A stretch of 64,000 bases of DNA. Source: Congeria kusceri (Eukaryota; Mollusca; Bivalvia; Myida; Dreissenidae). Shown in pieces: positions 33,845 to 45,112 of this stretch. The position numbers and the translations under genes are program-made. Positions within the stretch are counted from its first letter, which is position 1, and every line of letters begins with the position of its first letter. The stretch covers positions 26,692,634 through 26,756,633 of the forward strand of contig CM051040.1 of NCBI GenBank assembly GCA_027627225.1, written 5' to 3'. The notes under the pieces are model-generated. The model had not been told where the DNA came from, ran no database searches, and saw only the letters and a program-made list of their open reading frames with translations.

Positions 33845-34325
33845 ATTCCAGGTCCTTCTTGTGGTATTGTCCCATATTCCATGTCCTTGTTGTGGTATTT
33901 TCCATATTTCCAGGTCTTTGTTGTGGTATTTTCCCATATTTCCCGGTCCTTGTTGTGGTATTTTCCTTTATTTCCAGGTCCTTGTTGTGCTATTTTCCCA
34001 TATTCCAGGTGCTTGTTGTGGTATTTTCCCATATTTCCAGGTCCTTGTGGTATTTTCCATATTTCCAGGTGCTTGTTGTGGTTTCCATATTTCCAGGTCT
34101 TTGTTGTCATATTTTCCATATTTCCAGGTCCTTGTTGTGGTATATTCCATATTTCCAGGTCCTTGTTGTGGTATTTTCCCATATTCCAGGTCTTTGTTGT
34201 GGTATTTTCCCATATTTCCATGTCCTTGTTGTGGTATTTTCCCATTTTCCAGGTGCTTGTTGTGGTATTTTCCCATATTTCCAGGTCCTTGTGTTAATTT
34301 CCCATATTCTAAGTCTTTGTGTTTT
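33845..34325 (+). repeat. Minisatellite, unit about 30-35 bp (CCATATTTCCAGGTCC)
   Basis: Roughly fourteen irregular copies of CCATATTTCCAGGTCCTTGT followed by TGTGGTATTTTC, with length variation. The unit is stop-poor on both strands, producing five overlapping 100-187-codon frames. None is credible as a protein. Confidence 0.95.
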
Positions 34326-34630
34326 CTATATCTATGCTCTTATTGAAAATTGTTGTTGCAGGACTTCATAAAGCCCCTTATATTCAAATTTTTGGTCAAA
34401 GGTTTGTATGATCTTAACTTCCATTTCTAATTGATATTGATTTACTTTCTAAGAGTTTTGATTGCATGATTTTCTTGTAAGATAATAATTTAATTTCTAA
34501 ACACTAATTAAACAGTAACTATTTTAGCTAACAATGCTCCAAACTGAATTTTTCTGCTTGTTCTGATAAGGTAGTTCAATTATTTTTAAGCTTCTTTTCA
34601 AGCGTATTTTAAAACCATGGTATAGAGGAT

Positions 34631-34780
34631 ATTTGTTGATTTCGGTGTAAGATCGTATTTTGTTTCACAAGTGTTCATAGAAAATGATATTTTAACGAGT
34701 GGTGCAGCCACGGGTGAAAATATCTATATTCTATGATCACGAGTGAAATAAAATGCGATCTTACACCAAAATCAACAAAT
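34631..34780. mobile_element. Foldback element FB2 (150 bp)
   Basis: The left arm ATTTGTTGATTTCGGTGTAAGATCG pairs with the right arm CGATCTTACACC-AAAATCAACAAAT, and pairing continues inward (GTTTCAC/GTGAAA, TTCATAGAA/TTCTATGA) to a GTGG-TGCAG-CCAC tip. Imperfect, so older than the palindrome at 35101. Non-coding. Confidence 0.75.
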
Positions 34781-35100
34781 TTTCTTCTTATTTTATGTTT
34801 TTGGGCAATAAATAAATAACAATGTGAGACATAAGCTTACACGTCACAAGTTCGTGTAGTCTGACATCATCAAAATGACGTCATAAATGATTCAAAAACT
34901 GTCACTTGTTAGTATGGTGGGAAAAAAGTGCCATATTTTGTGAGTCGTTGGCGCTAAATTATAATTTTGTTGAATCTTATAATGTGTTTTCTGTAAACAC
35001 ATGCATGTACATACTGTACATGTATATAAATTTGCCACGGGTTGTTAACCACTACTTGTAGATCGAACCTATTTATGGAAACATAGTCCATTTTATGTCC

Positions 35101-35300
35101 AAAAAAATACTAATATTATGATATGCTTTTCAGTGAAATACGAATTTTATTGGTGAATAAAATTTTATATTTTCACTGTTGGAGCAGTGAAAATATAAGA
35201 TTTTATATTTTCACTGCTCCAACAGTGAAAATATAAAATTTTATTCACCAATAAAATTCGTATTTCACTGAAAAGCATATCATAATATTAGTATTTTTTT
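35101..35300. repeat. 200-bp near-perfect palindrome, 100-bp arms
   Basis: Position x pairs with 70401-x from 35101 to 35300. The only mismatch noted is at 35199/35202 beside the centre. Pairing stops outside 35101 and 35300. Each arm contains a smaller inverted repeat (ATATTTTCACTG-TTGGAG-CAGTGAAAATAT), giving a palindrome within a palindrome. No spacer. Confidence 0.95.
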
Positions 35301-35678
35301 TCTTTCCAAAAAGATATATAGCATTTCATGTAATAATACCTGAATATTATAAATCTATGTTCTAAAAGGTCTGTCTTGACAAAGCTCCTTAGGGAAAACT
35401 TATTAGTTAATTTCTTAAATTCACGAAATTCTTTCAGTCTCTGGCTGTTTCATGTAAAGGTCTTTTTGCATTAAAATGTTTTAACTAGTAAATATTGTAT
35501 AGATGTTCAGTATTTCACCCTTTTGTAAACAGAAATAATTGGATTTCACATAGAAAATTTGGTCTGAAATTTTCACTTAAGTACAACTTAAATTAAGAGT
35601 TCCCTTAGGAGCTTTGTGAATAATGGCCCAGCTAATATTGTTCTAAGACATGCTGGTACATGTATAGGCACCCTGTGA

Positions 35679-35977
35679 CCGGGGGCGTAACTACGCATAC
35701 TCCCATACGCACGTGCGTATAAATCATAACGGGTACATATTAATAAAGGTCATAAATGTAAATAAAAACATAAAATGACTTGTACAAAACGAGCTTGTGC
35801 GTAGTCAGCAATATCTGACGACACTGTGTCATTTTATGTGAATGGAAAGAGTGCTATTAGATCTGAAATATACTTTTTTATTCAGCGAATTCAATAGTTT
35901 TTGTATGATGTTTAGAAGTTAATCATTTATGGTGCGTATACTCAGATTTGGCCTAGGTACACCCCTGGTAATGCTTA
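35679..35977. mobile_element. Possible TIR element (weak)
   Basis: ACCGGGGGCGTAACTACGCATACTCCCATACG on the left is loosely inverted relative to ATACTCAGATTTGGCCTAGGTACACCCCTGGT on the right (ACC[A]GGGG-GTA core). No clear target duplication. No coding capacity. Confidence 0.3.
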
Positions 35978-36190
35978 TTAGCTTCACTGTTCTTCTTGTA
36001 TTGACATTAACTTGACATTTAGCCTACGTAGATGATTTTTACATTCAAGATGATTTTTACATTCAAGGGACCTATTCACAGATCAGCAAATTGACAATTT
36101 CCAAATTGTTTGTCACCGATTCCAAAAAGACAACTGCACTATATATAAAGGAGCAAAACGACACTTCTATACACTCAAGATATGTCGTTT

Positions 36191-36360
36191 ATGAATTCAG
36201 GGTTGTCATTATTAAACGATTGCTAACGATTGTTTTTTTCAGGAACTTTAAAATTGCTGATCAGTAATTTCAAAATGGGGCCCCTTAGACCCATGGCCAA
36301 ATCACTTAAATTTAGATAAAAATCGCTGGTTTCATTTGATAATGACAACCCTGTGAATTG
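36191..36360. mobile_element. Foldback FB3
   Basis: GAATTCAGGGTTGTCATTAT (36195) and ATAATGACAACCCTGTGAATT (about 36341) are inverted repeats bounding about 165 bp. The interior pairs only weakly. Non-coding. Confidence 0.5.
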
Positions 36361-36419
36361 AAATTGATTGAAATGGCAAACATTATAAAGAGATAAACAG
36401 TTAGTAACGCTTGTTGTCG

Positions 36420-36537
36420 TTATTTTTCAAAACACTTTTATCACTTACACGACGATAAAATTACATAACCAAGTATTTGTATACTTGGTTATGTAATTTT
36501 ATCGTCGTGTAAGTGATAAAAGTGTTTTTAAAAATAA
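36420..36537. repeat. Long hairpin: 57-bp arms, 4-bp loop
   Basis: Position x pairs with 72957-x. Arms run 36420-36476 and 36481-36537, with loop TTGT at 36477-36480. One mismatch (36428/36529). The inner arm is AAAATTACATAACCAAGTAT. The following 36540-36600 has a box B-like AGGTTGGATCCCC then a long T run. It is vaguely tRNA-like, but I could not fold it. Confidence 0.95.
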
Positions 36538-37021
36538 GTCTGGTCGATTACTTGTCAGAATTTTGATTTGGAGGATGTAGGTTGGATCCCCGACAGAGGC
36601 ATTGTTTTTTTTTTTTAATGGTTTCTTTGACAGAGGATACAATGATATGTTAGTTGAAATGCCTGAGTTATTGAAGTTATGACATTTTAAGACATTTCTT
36701 ATACAAAATCAATGAATAAGTCCCTTTAAAGCATGCAATTTGATATTGCGATAGAAGTCATCAATTATGTAAGCAACATAGCTTCCTGGTAAAACTCAGG
36801 CAAACAGAGCAACAGTCACCATGACGTCTAACTGCTGATCAAATTTCTTAGAAAAAAAACAACAAAAAGTGAGTCTGTGTGCATCATTCTACTGATCATC
36901 AAATTTCTTTGAACAAAAAACAACCTGAGTTTGACTTAGTTTGCATCATTTTACAAACACTAACATAAACATACGTAATACTGCTACATTTCCATTTCTG
37001 TATTTTAATATGTCAATCCAA

Positions 37022-37575
37022 CGGCCAGCCATCCTTATTTATACAAGGCCAGCCATTCTTATTTATACAAGGCCAGCCATCCTTATTTATACAAGGCCAG
37101 CCATCCTTATTTATACAAGGCCAGCCATTCTTATTTATATAAGGCCAGCCATCCTTATTTATACAAGGCCAGCCATCCTTAGTTATGCAAGGCCATCCAT
37201 CCTTATTTATACAAGGCCAGCCATCCTTATTTATACAAGGCCAGCCATCCTTATTTACACAAGGCCAGCCATCCTTATTTACACAAGGCCAGCCATCCTT
37301 ATTTATACAAGGCCAGCCATCCTTATTTATACAAGGCCAGACATTCTTATTTATACAAGGCCAGCCATCCTTATTTATACAAGGCCAGCCATCCTTATTT
37401 ATACAAGGCCAGCCATCCTTATTTATACAAGGCCAGCCATTCTTATTTATACAAGGCCAGCCATCCTTATTTATACAAGGCCAGCCATCCTTATTTATAC
37501 AAGGCCAGCCATCCTTATTTATACAAGGCCAGCCATCCTTATTTATACAAGGCCAGCCATCCTTATTTATACATG
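37022..37575 (+). repeat. 24-bp minisatellite, open in several frames
   Basis: About 23 copies of GGCCAGCCATCCTTATTTAT followed by ACAA. The unit is 24 bp and stop-free in two plus frames and one minus frame, giving RPAILIYT, GQPSLFIQ and INKDGWPC octapeptide repeats of about 200 codons. Substitutions between units change amino acids as readily as they are silent in each frame, so none looks selected. Confidence 0.95.
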
Positions 37576-37713
37576 CACTCTTAAGTGACAGATCACCACC
37601 AAAATCAAACCATTTGTTCATTGGACCATTTCAAATGTTTCTAGAAAATTGCACGCAAATCGTTTCAAAACTATTTTGCATAAAGTTGTTAACAGATAGA
37701 CAAACATATAAAC

Positions 37714-38404
37714 AAACAAGAGATGTTTGTAAAACATGTATACCCCCCACTTGCAGCCAAGTCATGAATATGTGCAATTGTTAAGATTTTTTTTAAATAT
37801 TGTATGTGCACATTAACACATGGGGAGGAAATTAAAATTGATGCTTTGGAAAGTAAATATAAAGCTGAAAGAAAGAGAGTATAATTATGGATTTATTTTT
37901 ACAGTCTGTTATATAAGGATATCTGTTTTCTGTTTGATTTAAACATCAAATAAGCCAAAACATCTCTAGATATCCTCCGGAAACAAAATGGTCTACGGAG
38001 AAAACAGTTTTCATGTTACAAGCCCTGTGACCTTGACCTTTGAACTGTTGACCTCAAAATTGATAGGCGTCTTCCTTTCCTCCCGAGTAACCAGCATACC
38101 AACTTAGATGATCGTAGGTCAAAGCGTATTCTACATATCATGCGGAAACGAAATGGTCTTCAGATGAAACAGCTTTCATGTTACAAGCCTCTGTCACCTT
38201 GACCTTTGACTTGTTGACCTCAAAATTCATAGGCGTCTTCCTTTCCTCCCAAGTAACCAGCATACCAATGATCGTAGGTCAAAGCGTTCTCTAGATATCG
38301 TGCAGAAATGAAATGGTCTACGGACAGACCGACCGACCATCCAACCTACTGACCAACGGACAGGTGCAAAGCAATATACCCCCACTTCTTCGAAGGGGGG
38401 CATA
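37714..38404 (+). mobile_element. Composite element G1 (TATGCCCCCC family)
   Basis: Head AAACAAGAGATGTTTGTAAA, then ACATGTATACCCCCCAC. The end CCCACTTCTTCGAAGGGGGG followed by CATA is the inverted match. The core has GTGACCTTGACCTTTGAAC and CTCCCGAGTAACCAGCATACC units, then a GACCGACCGACC tract. No protein frame. Confidence 0.85.
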
Positions 38405-40195
38405 TTGAGCAGAAACCGTTTTTGTATTTTAAGTAACATTGACATTGACCTTGATCTCACCCACCCCATATGCAATCCCAAGCATGGTCTAGATACAAGG
38501 TATCTATGTATGAAGTTTCATTTAAATATCTTGATGCATTCTTAAGTTATTCAGCAGAAACCATTTTTCTATTTTTAGTAATGGAGACCTTGACCTCATC
38601 CACCCTACATCTATATATGCAATCCCAAGTGAGGTCTCGATATATGGTATCTATTTATGAAGTTTCATTAAAATATCTCGATGTATTCTCAAGTTATTGA
38701 GTTTAAATCGTTTTTCTATTTTTAGTAATGGTGACCTTGACCTTGACCCCACCCATCCCATATGAAATCCCAAGAGAGGTCTCAATATAAGGTATCTATG
38801 TAGGAAGTTTCATTAAAATATCTCGATGCGTTCTTAAGTTATTAAGCGGAAACCGTTTTTCTATTTTTAGCAATGGTGACCTTGACCCCACCCACCCCAT
38901 ATGCAATCCCAAGCGAGGTCTCCAAATAAGGTATCTCTGCATGAAGTTTCATTAAAATATCTCAATGCTTGTCAAGTTATTGAGCGAAAACCGTTTTTCT
39001 ATTTTTAGTAATGGTGACTTTGACCTTGACCCCACCCACCACATATGCAATCCCAAGAGAGGTCTCAATATAAGATATCTATGTATGAAGTTTCATTAAA
39101 ATATCTTGATGCGTTCTTAAATTATTAAGCGGAAACCATTTTCTATTTTTAGTAACTGTCACTGTGACCTTGACCACACCCACCCCATATGCAATCTCAA
39201 GCAAGGCTTCGATATATAAGGTATATATGTATGATGTTTCATTAAAATATCTCGATGCATTCTCAAGTTATTGAGCAGAAACCGTTTTTCTATTTTCAGT
39301 AATGGTGACCTTGACCTTGACCCCACCCACCCCATATGCAATCCCAAGTGAAGTTTCGATATATGGTATCTACGTATGAAGTGTCATTAAAATATCTTTA
39401 TGGATTCTAAAGTTATTGAGCGGAAACTGTTTTTCTATTTTTAGTAATGGTGACTTTGACCCCACCCACCCCTTATGCATTCCCAAGCGAGGTCTCGGTA
39501 TAAGGTATATATGTATGAAGTTTCATTAAAATATCTCTATGCATTCTCAAGTTATTGAGCGCAAACCGTTTTTTCTATTTTTAGAAACAATGACCTTGAC
39601 CTTAACCCAACCCACCCCATATGCAATCCCAACGAGGTCTCCATATAAGGTACCTATGTATGAAGTTTCATTAAGTTTCATTAAAATATCTCGATGCGTT
39701 CTCAAGTTATTCAGCGGATACCGTTTTTCTATATTTTGTAACTGTGACCTTGACCCCACCCATCCCATATGCAATCCCAAGCGAGGCCTCAATATAAGGT
39801 ATCTATGTATGAAGTTTCATTAAAATATCTCGATGCGTTCTCAAGTTATTGAGCGGAAACTGATTTACTATTTTTAGTAACGGTGCCCTTGACCTTGACC
39901 CCACCCACCCCATATGCAATCCCAAGCGAGGTCTCGATATAAGGTATCTATGTATGAAGTTTCCTTAAAATATCTCCATGTGTTCTCAAATTATGGAGTG
40001 GAAACCGTTTTTCTATTTTTAGCAATGGTGACCTTTGACCTGTTGACCTCAAAATCAATAGGCATCTTCCTTTCCTCCCAAGTAACCAGCATACCAACTT
40101 AAATGATCGTACGTCAAAGCGTTCTCTAGATATCGTGCAGAAACGAAATGGTCTACGAACAGACCAACCATCCGACGGACTGACTGACAGGTCGT
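38405..40195 (+). repeat. About 143-bp tandem array of G-type core units
   Basis: About a dozen units with GAGCGGAAACCGTTTTTCTA, GTGACCTTGACCTTGACCCC, ACCCACCCCATATGC, AATCCCAAGCGAGGTCTCG, TATAAGGTATCTATGTATG, AAGTTTCATTAAAATATCTC and GATGCGTTCTCAAGTTATT. The array continues from the end of G1 and finishes with a CTCCCAAGTAACCAGC unit and a GACCAACCATCCGACGGAC tract (to 40190) without a GGGGGGCATA end. It is either a truncated second element or an expanded core. Each unit carries TGACCTTGACC. Confidence 0.85.
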
Positions 40196-40849
40196 TTCGT
40201 TTTGTGGGATTGTATAGCTTGGCGATTTTTAAAACAGTATTTTTAAAAGAAAATCTAGAAATGTTTAATTTAAATAAACATTACGTCAAAGTATTTTTAT
40301 CAGTCCCGACGACTTCCAAATAACGAGATTCGACTATATAAATGATCAACTCATACAAGATCACAATTTATCCAACAGATATAAAACAATACCTGTTCCA
40401 GAAAATATTTCCTCTTTCCAATGAGCCAAATAAGCCCTGGATCCTAAAATAAATGTCACCAACATCAAACAAACAAATCCATTCAAACAAACGTGCCAGC
40501 ATACGTACTGTTACAGACTGCAAATATACAAAGTTGCTCTCAGCTCTAAAGTCTGAATTCTATACAGCCAATTAGAAGCCATACGTCACTCACTCTATAT
40601 TTTGTCGAATACATTTAGGTTCAATGGCCAGTACTCTATTAAAGCTTTCAATAAGAGCTGCCAGATTTCTGTCAGCAACAGGGTGTTTCTCATACTAAGG
40701 TATACTTAACCAAACAAATACATATTAATAGGAATTATTAGGAGGGGTCAGTGCTCTGTGTCAGTAATGAACATTTCAAGCATTTGACCAACAAGCGTTC
40801 ATACAACAGAAGTTTTCTTCTACAAAGCAATGTTCTAGATGAAAAACAT
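40196..40849. other. Unique non-coding stretch
   Basis: No gene, element or repeat recognised. The short frames present are chance-level. Confidence 0.3.
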
Positions 40850-41312
40850 AGTGTGCCACAAGGAAAACATAATGTACCACATGAAAAACATAGTTAACAA
40901 CATGAAAAACGTAGTGTGCTATATGAAAAACATAGTGTACCACATGAAAAACATAGTGAACCACATAAAAAAAACATAGTGTGCCAGATGAAAAACATAG
41001 CGAACCACATGAAAAACATAGTGTACCACATGAAAAACATAGTGAACCACATAAAAAACATAGTGTGCCAGATGAAAAACATAGTGAACCACATGAAAAA
41101 AACATAGTGAACCACATGAAAAACATAGTGAACCACATGAAAAACATAGTGTACCACATGAAAAAACATAGTGAACCACATGAAAAACACAATATTCCAC
41201 AAAAAACTTAGTCTAGCACATAAAAAACGTAGTGTGGAATATGAAAAGCATAGCATTCTACATGAAAAACTACTATGCCTCTGTTTATAAAAAAACACAA
41301 TATAGCGTACAA
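40850..41312 (+). repeat. 21-bp minisatellite, left part
   Basis: About 20 copies of GTGAACCACATGAAAAACAT plus A, with variants (GTGTGCCAGATG, GTGTACCACATG). The unit length of 21 gives long overlapping frames on both strands (up to 141 codons) that are artefacts. The array is split by composite element J. Diverged units resume at 43806. Confidence 0.95.
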
Positions 41313-43805
41313 AAAACAAGAGCTGTCAGAGAACAGTGCGCTCAACTATTCGAAGTATTTCACTTGGTACATATTTGTAAAGTGAAAGGGGCATACATTT
41401 TTAAAAATACAAAACTGAGTTATGGCAATTACCTGATGTAGTTTATAAATTTTAAGACTTTGGAACAAAAACTTTAACCCCCAAAATCTATGTGAAAAGT
41501 GGGTATACCTCTGTAAAAATACAAAACAGAGTTCTGGTGATTGTTGAACCTAATGCTGTAGTTCATGGCAAAGGTATATTCCAAGTTTTAAGTGAATAAC
41601 ATAAGAAGTTTGGAATGTACGAGACATCTGTATAAAAAAGAGGGCCATGATGGCCCAAATCGCTCACCTGAGAACTAGTACAGACCATACTGTTGTGACA
41701 GGTTTGAAAATTAAGGTATATGAACAATACGCAGAGGGGGATAGGATCAATTTTGATTTAAAACATCAGTTAGTGCAATGGGCTAACTAAAGTACGATAT
41801 GGGAAGTGGATGTGCGTTTTTTTTTGCTAATTGTTCTCATATTATTTTTCTCGATATTCTTACCTGACCCTTTTTAATTAAGTCATTGACAATTCTGGAA
41901 CATGCAGAAACAGTAGATTTTGATGTCTGTTTCGCAAACAGTTTTGGAGAACTACTGTTCAATAATGCAATAATTGCGATGGCTGTGCTATAAGGTAAAG
42001 TTTTGCTTTTTCTTTGACAATTTTCTGTCAAATGATGTTAATGCAGGCTCTGAAGACATCAATGTTGCATGTACAAATAACTGCATGCAAGTCTTGCAAC
42101 TGTTGGAAATCAAATTTTATCAATCAATTTTTTTGGTCATGTGCAAACTGCATAAATATGGTCAACATTGAATCAAAAATCATGTGTGCAAGCCAATCAT
42201 TGATAACTTGTTGATGTTTTTTTCCAAACACAAGGGGCAATAACTCTGGTGTTTCTGGCCTGATCATGCTTTTATTGGACTTCACCTGTAGTCCTACGTT
42301 TATAGACAAACTGTACACGATTGGTGAAGATTGAATGAAATATTAAGTCTCTATCCTGAATAATGTCCATTTTTGCATGTTTTCACAAACAAAGGGCAAT
42401 AACTCTGGTGTTTCTGATCCAATCTTGCTTATATTTGTCTTCACCTTTAGTCTTATGGTCATACACAAACTGTGCAAGACTGGTGAAGATTGGATGAAAA
42501 ATGAAGTCTCTATCCTGAATAATGTCCAGTTTTTGCTTCTTTTTTTTTCACAAACAAGGGGAAATAACTCTGGGTTTCTGGTTTGACTTTTAACTGTAAT
42601 CTCATGGTAATAGACAAACTGTGCAAGATTGGTGAAGATTGGATGAAAAATGAAGTCTCTATCATGAATTATGTCCATTTTAGTATATTTTTTTAATAAA
42701 CAAAGGGCAATAACTCTTGTGTTTGAAACACGGTCTGGCCCATTTTTGGCGTCTGCTGAGACCTGATGGTCATACACAAACTTTGAAAGTTTGGTTAAGA
42801 TTGGATGGAAAATAAAGTCTATATGTTGGAAAAGGGCATTTTTGCACTTTTTTTTGCATGAAAAAGGGGCAATAACTCGGGTGTTACCGGTGTGATCTGA
42901 CCCAATAACAATCCCATCCAAGATTTTATGGTCATACACAAACTGTGCAAGTTAGGTCAAAATTGAATAAAAAATGTAGTCTTTATCGCGATAACGGTCC
43001 AAATTATTGATGGCATATGGACAACAGATGACGCCCGAGAGGTCCCCTATACCAATAGCTCACCGAGCACTTCGTGCTCAGATGATCTAAAAATATAATG
43101 TGAAAAAGGGGCATAACTCTGTCAAAATACAAAACAGGGTTATAGGAAATGTTGCCTCTGATACTGGAGTTGATGACAAATTATATTCCAAGTTTCAAAT
43201 GAATAACTTATTAGTTTTGAAGTTAAAAACTTTTGAATATAAACTTTAACCCAAAAATCTATGTGAAAAGGAAGCATAACTCTGTCAAGATACAAAACAG
43301 AATTAAAGGGAATGTTGCCCTGATACTGGATATGATGACAAATGCATATTCAAAGTTTTAAGTGAATAATGTAGTTAGTTTTGAAGTTACAAAACTTTTG
43401 AATATAAACTTTAACCAGAAAATATATGTGAAAAGGGGGAATAACTCTGTCAAAATACAAAACAGAGTTATAGGGAATGCCTCTGATACTGGAGTTAATG
43501 AAAAATGTATATTCTAAGTTTCAAGTGAATAACTTATGTAGTTTTGAAGTTACAAAACTTTTGAATATAAACTTTAACCAGAAATCTATGTGAAAAAGGA
43601 GCATAACTCTGTCAAAATACAAAACAGTTGCCCCTGATACTGGAGTTGATAGCAAAGGTATATTCCAAGTTTCAAGTGAATAACTTATGTTGTTTTTAAG
43701 TTACAAAAGTTTTGAATAAAAACTTCAACCAAATACAGACGCAGACGCCGACGCCAGGGCGAGTTAGAAAGCTCTAACTCACCTATTCTTCGAATAGTTG
43801 AGCTA
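41313..43805 (+). mobile_element. Composite element J, interrupted by element E
   Basis: Head AAAACAAGAGCTGTCAGAG. The subterminal repeat GCTCAACTATTCGAAG (41340-41355) is the exact inverse of CTTCGAATAGTTGAGC (43788-43803). The core has about 160-bp units (ATCTATGTGAAAAGG, GGCATAACTCTGTCAAAATAC, CTGATACTGGAGTTGATG, TTTCAAGTGAATAACTTATG). Before the end lies the hairpin GAGTTAGA-AAGC-TCTAACTC. Element E sits inside (41635-43090). Non-autonomous. Confidence 0.85.
41635..43090 (+). mobile_element. Composite element E, nested in J
   Basis: Head AAGAGGGCCATGATGGCCC, subterminal GCTCACCTGAG, then GAACTAGTACAG as in A, D and F. The core matches D closely. The end has the hairpin GAGCAC-TTC-GTGCTC (43065-43079) and CTCAGATGATCTAA (two changes from the usual end). 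A 198-codon minus frame (42343-42939) crosses core units and is a shadow. Confidence 0.85.
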
Positions 43806-43880
43806 CAAACATTGTGTAACACATGAAAAACACAGTCTTGCACATGAAATATAATGTGTAGCACATGAAACACCTTACAA
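43806..43880 (+). repeat. 21-bp minisatellite, right remnant
   Basis: GTAACACATGAAAAACACAG, CTTGCACATGAAATATAATG and TAGCACATGAAACAC are diverged units of the array at 40850-41312, left on the far side of element J. Confidence 0.75.
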
Positions 43881-45112
43881 ACAATAAAATTCCACTACAT
43901 AAAATTTTGCTATTGACAGAAATGGGCACAAAAAAACTCACAAGAAATTATCTTATTCAAATTCCTTTGAAAGTCATTTCTGAAACAAACTGACAATTGA
44001 CTGAGTATTACCCTATATAAACCTTTTGAACACTCCTTGGCGCATAACATGTTCCAGAGGAGAGAGGTGTGTCCAATAGGGACCCAAAAAGGGGCTTTCT
44101 CTACAATAATAAATAACTCAAAACATGTGTGAAATAACACATTTTCCACTCTGTTTTTCCAATTAATACTTGATTATTTTCAAGTACATATTAACCAGCA
44201 CTGGCATTAATCGGCTTTGCATATTTGGTTTAAACTTTTTTTTCAAGTTATTCAAGAATTCATGTAGACATGTAAACATGTGAACATTATACAAAAATAT
44301 ATACATAATAAGTGTGCTAAGGATTGGAAAACAAGGTCGATACGGCACACTTATATTAATTCCTATAGTTATTAATTCATAATCAATAATTATATTAATT
44401 CCTATAGTTATTAATTCATAATCAATAATTATATTAATTCCTCTCTGTTTGGATGGAGTTACAATTTGTGTATTTAGCAAAGTATGCATTAATTTGATAA
44501 TTTGGATGGATTAATTAGATAATTAGGTTAACTTGCTAAAGGTAACAATGATTATTAATAATTGTTATTTGCAAAATAGCCAGGGGGTGTTTATTAGAGT
44601 GGGGGTATTAAACAGTTACAAAATAGTATACCAAAGTTTGTTACTTAATGTAAATTAAAAATTTCGAGGGTTGAGCGTGAAACTGCTGTATCTGCTTAAC
44701 ATTTTTATATCAGATACATCAGTTTTATATTCAACCCTCAATTTATTGTGTTTGTTCATGCACAATTTTGCCATGATGTGGCTAGCATAGTGCAATCTAT
44801 TACGGCCTGTAAAACTGTGCAATGTTACATCATGGTACAAGCCAGGCAATGTAACATCATACCCAATCAACAACAATATTACATCATGTTATGTAACACT
44901 GTACACAATATTGGGTCAATGTCTTGATACTTAAAAGGGGTTAACTAGTACACTGGCTTTTTTTTACTACTTTATTTATCTAGGAACAGGGTTACGAACC
45001 AACCTAATAATTTATTCAGGACTTATATCCCAAAAAAATATGTGTAACTTGTATCAAAACACCACTAAATCCTGAAAAGTGCACTTTACACAAATAAATA
45101 TTATGAAATGTA
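43881..45112. other. AT-rich stretch with a 39-bp tandem triplication
   Basis: TTATATTAATTCC starts at 44351, 44390 and 44429, two perfect 39-bp units and part of a third. TGTAACATCAT recurs several times near 44820-44890. No gene supported. Confidence 0.6.

Noticed and set aside
36941..37784. 199-215-codon frames on both strands with RPAILIYT, GQPSLFIQ or INKDGWPC octapeptides
   Set aside because: They arise because a 24-bp unit is stop-free. Changes between units are not biased to silent positions in any frame, and three frames are equally open.
42343..42939. 198-codon minus frame
   Set aside because: It spans several core units of composite element E; the same frame is broken in copies D and F.
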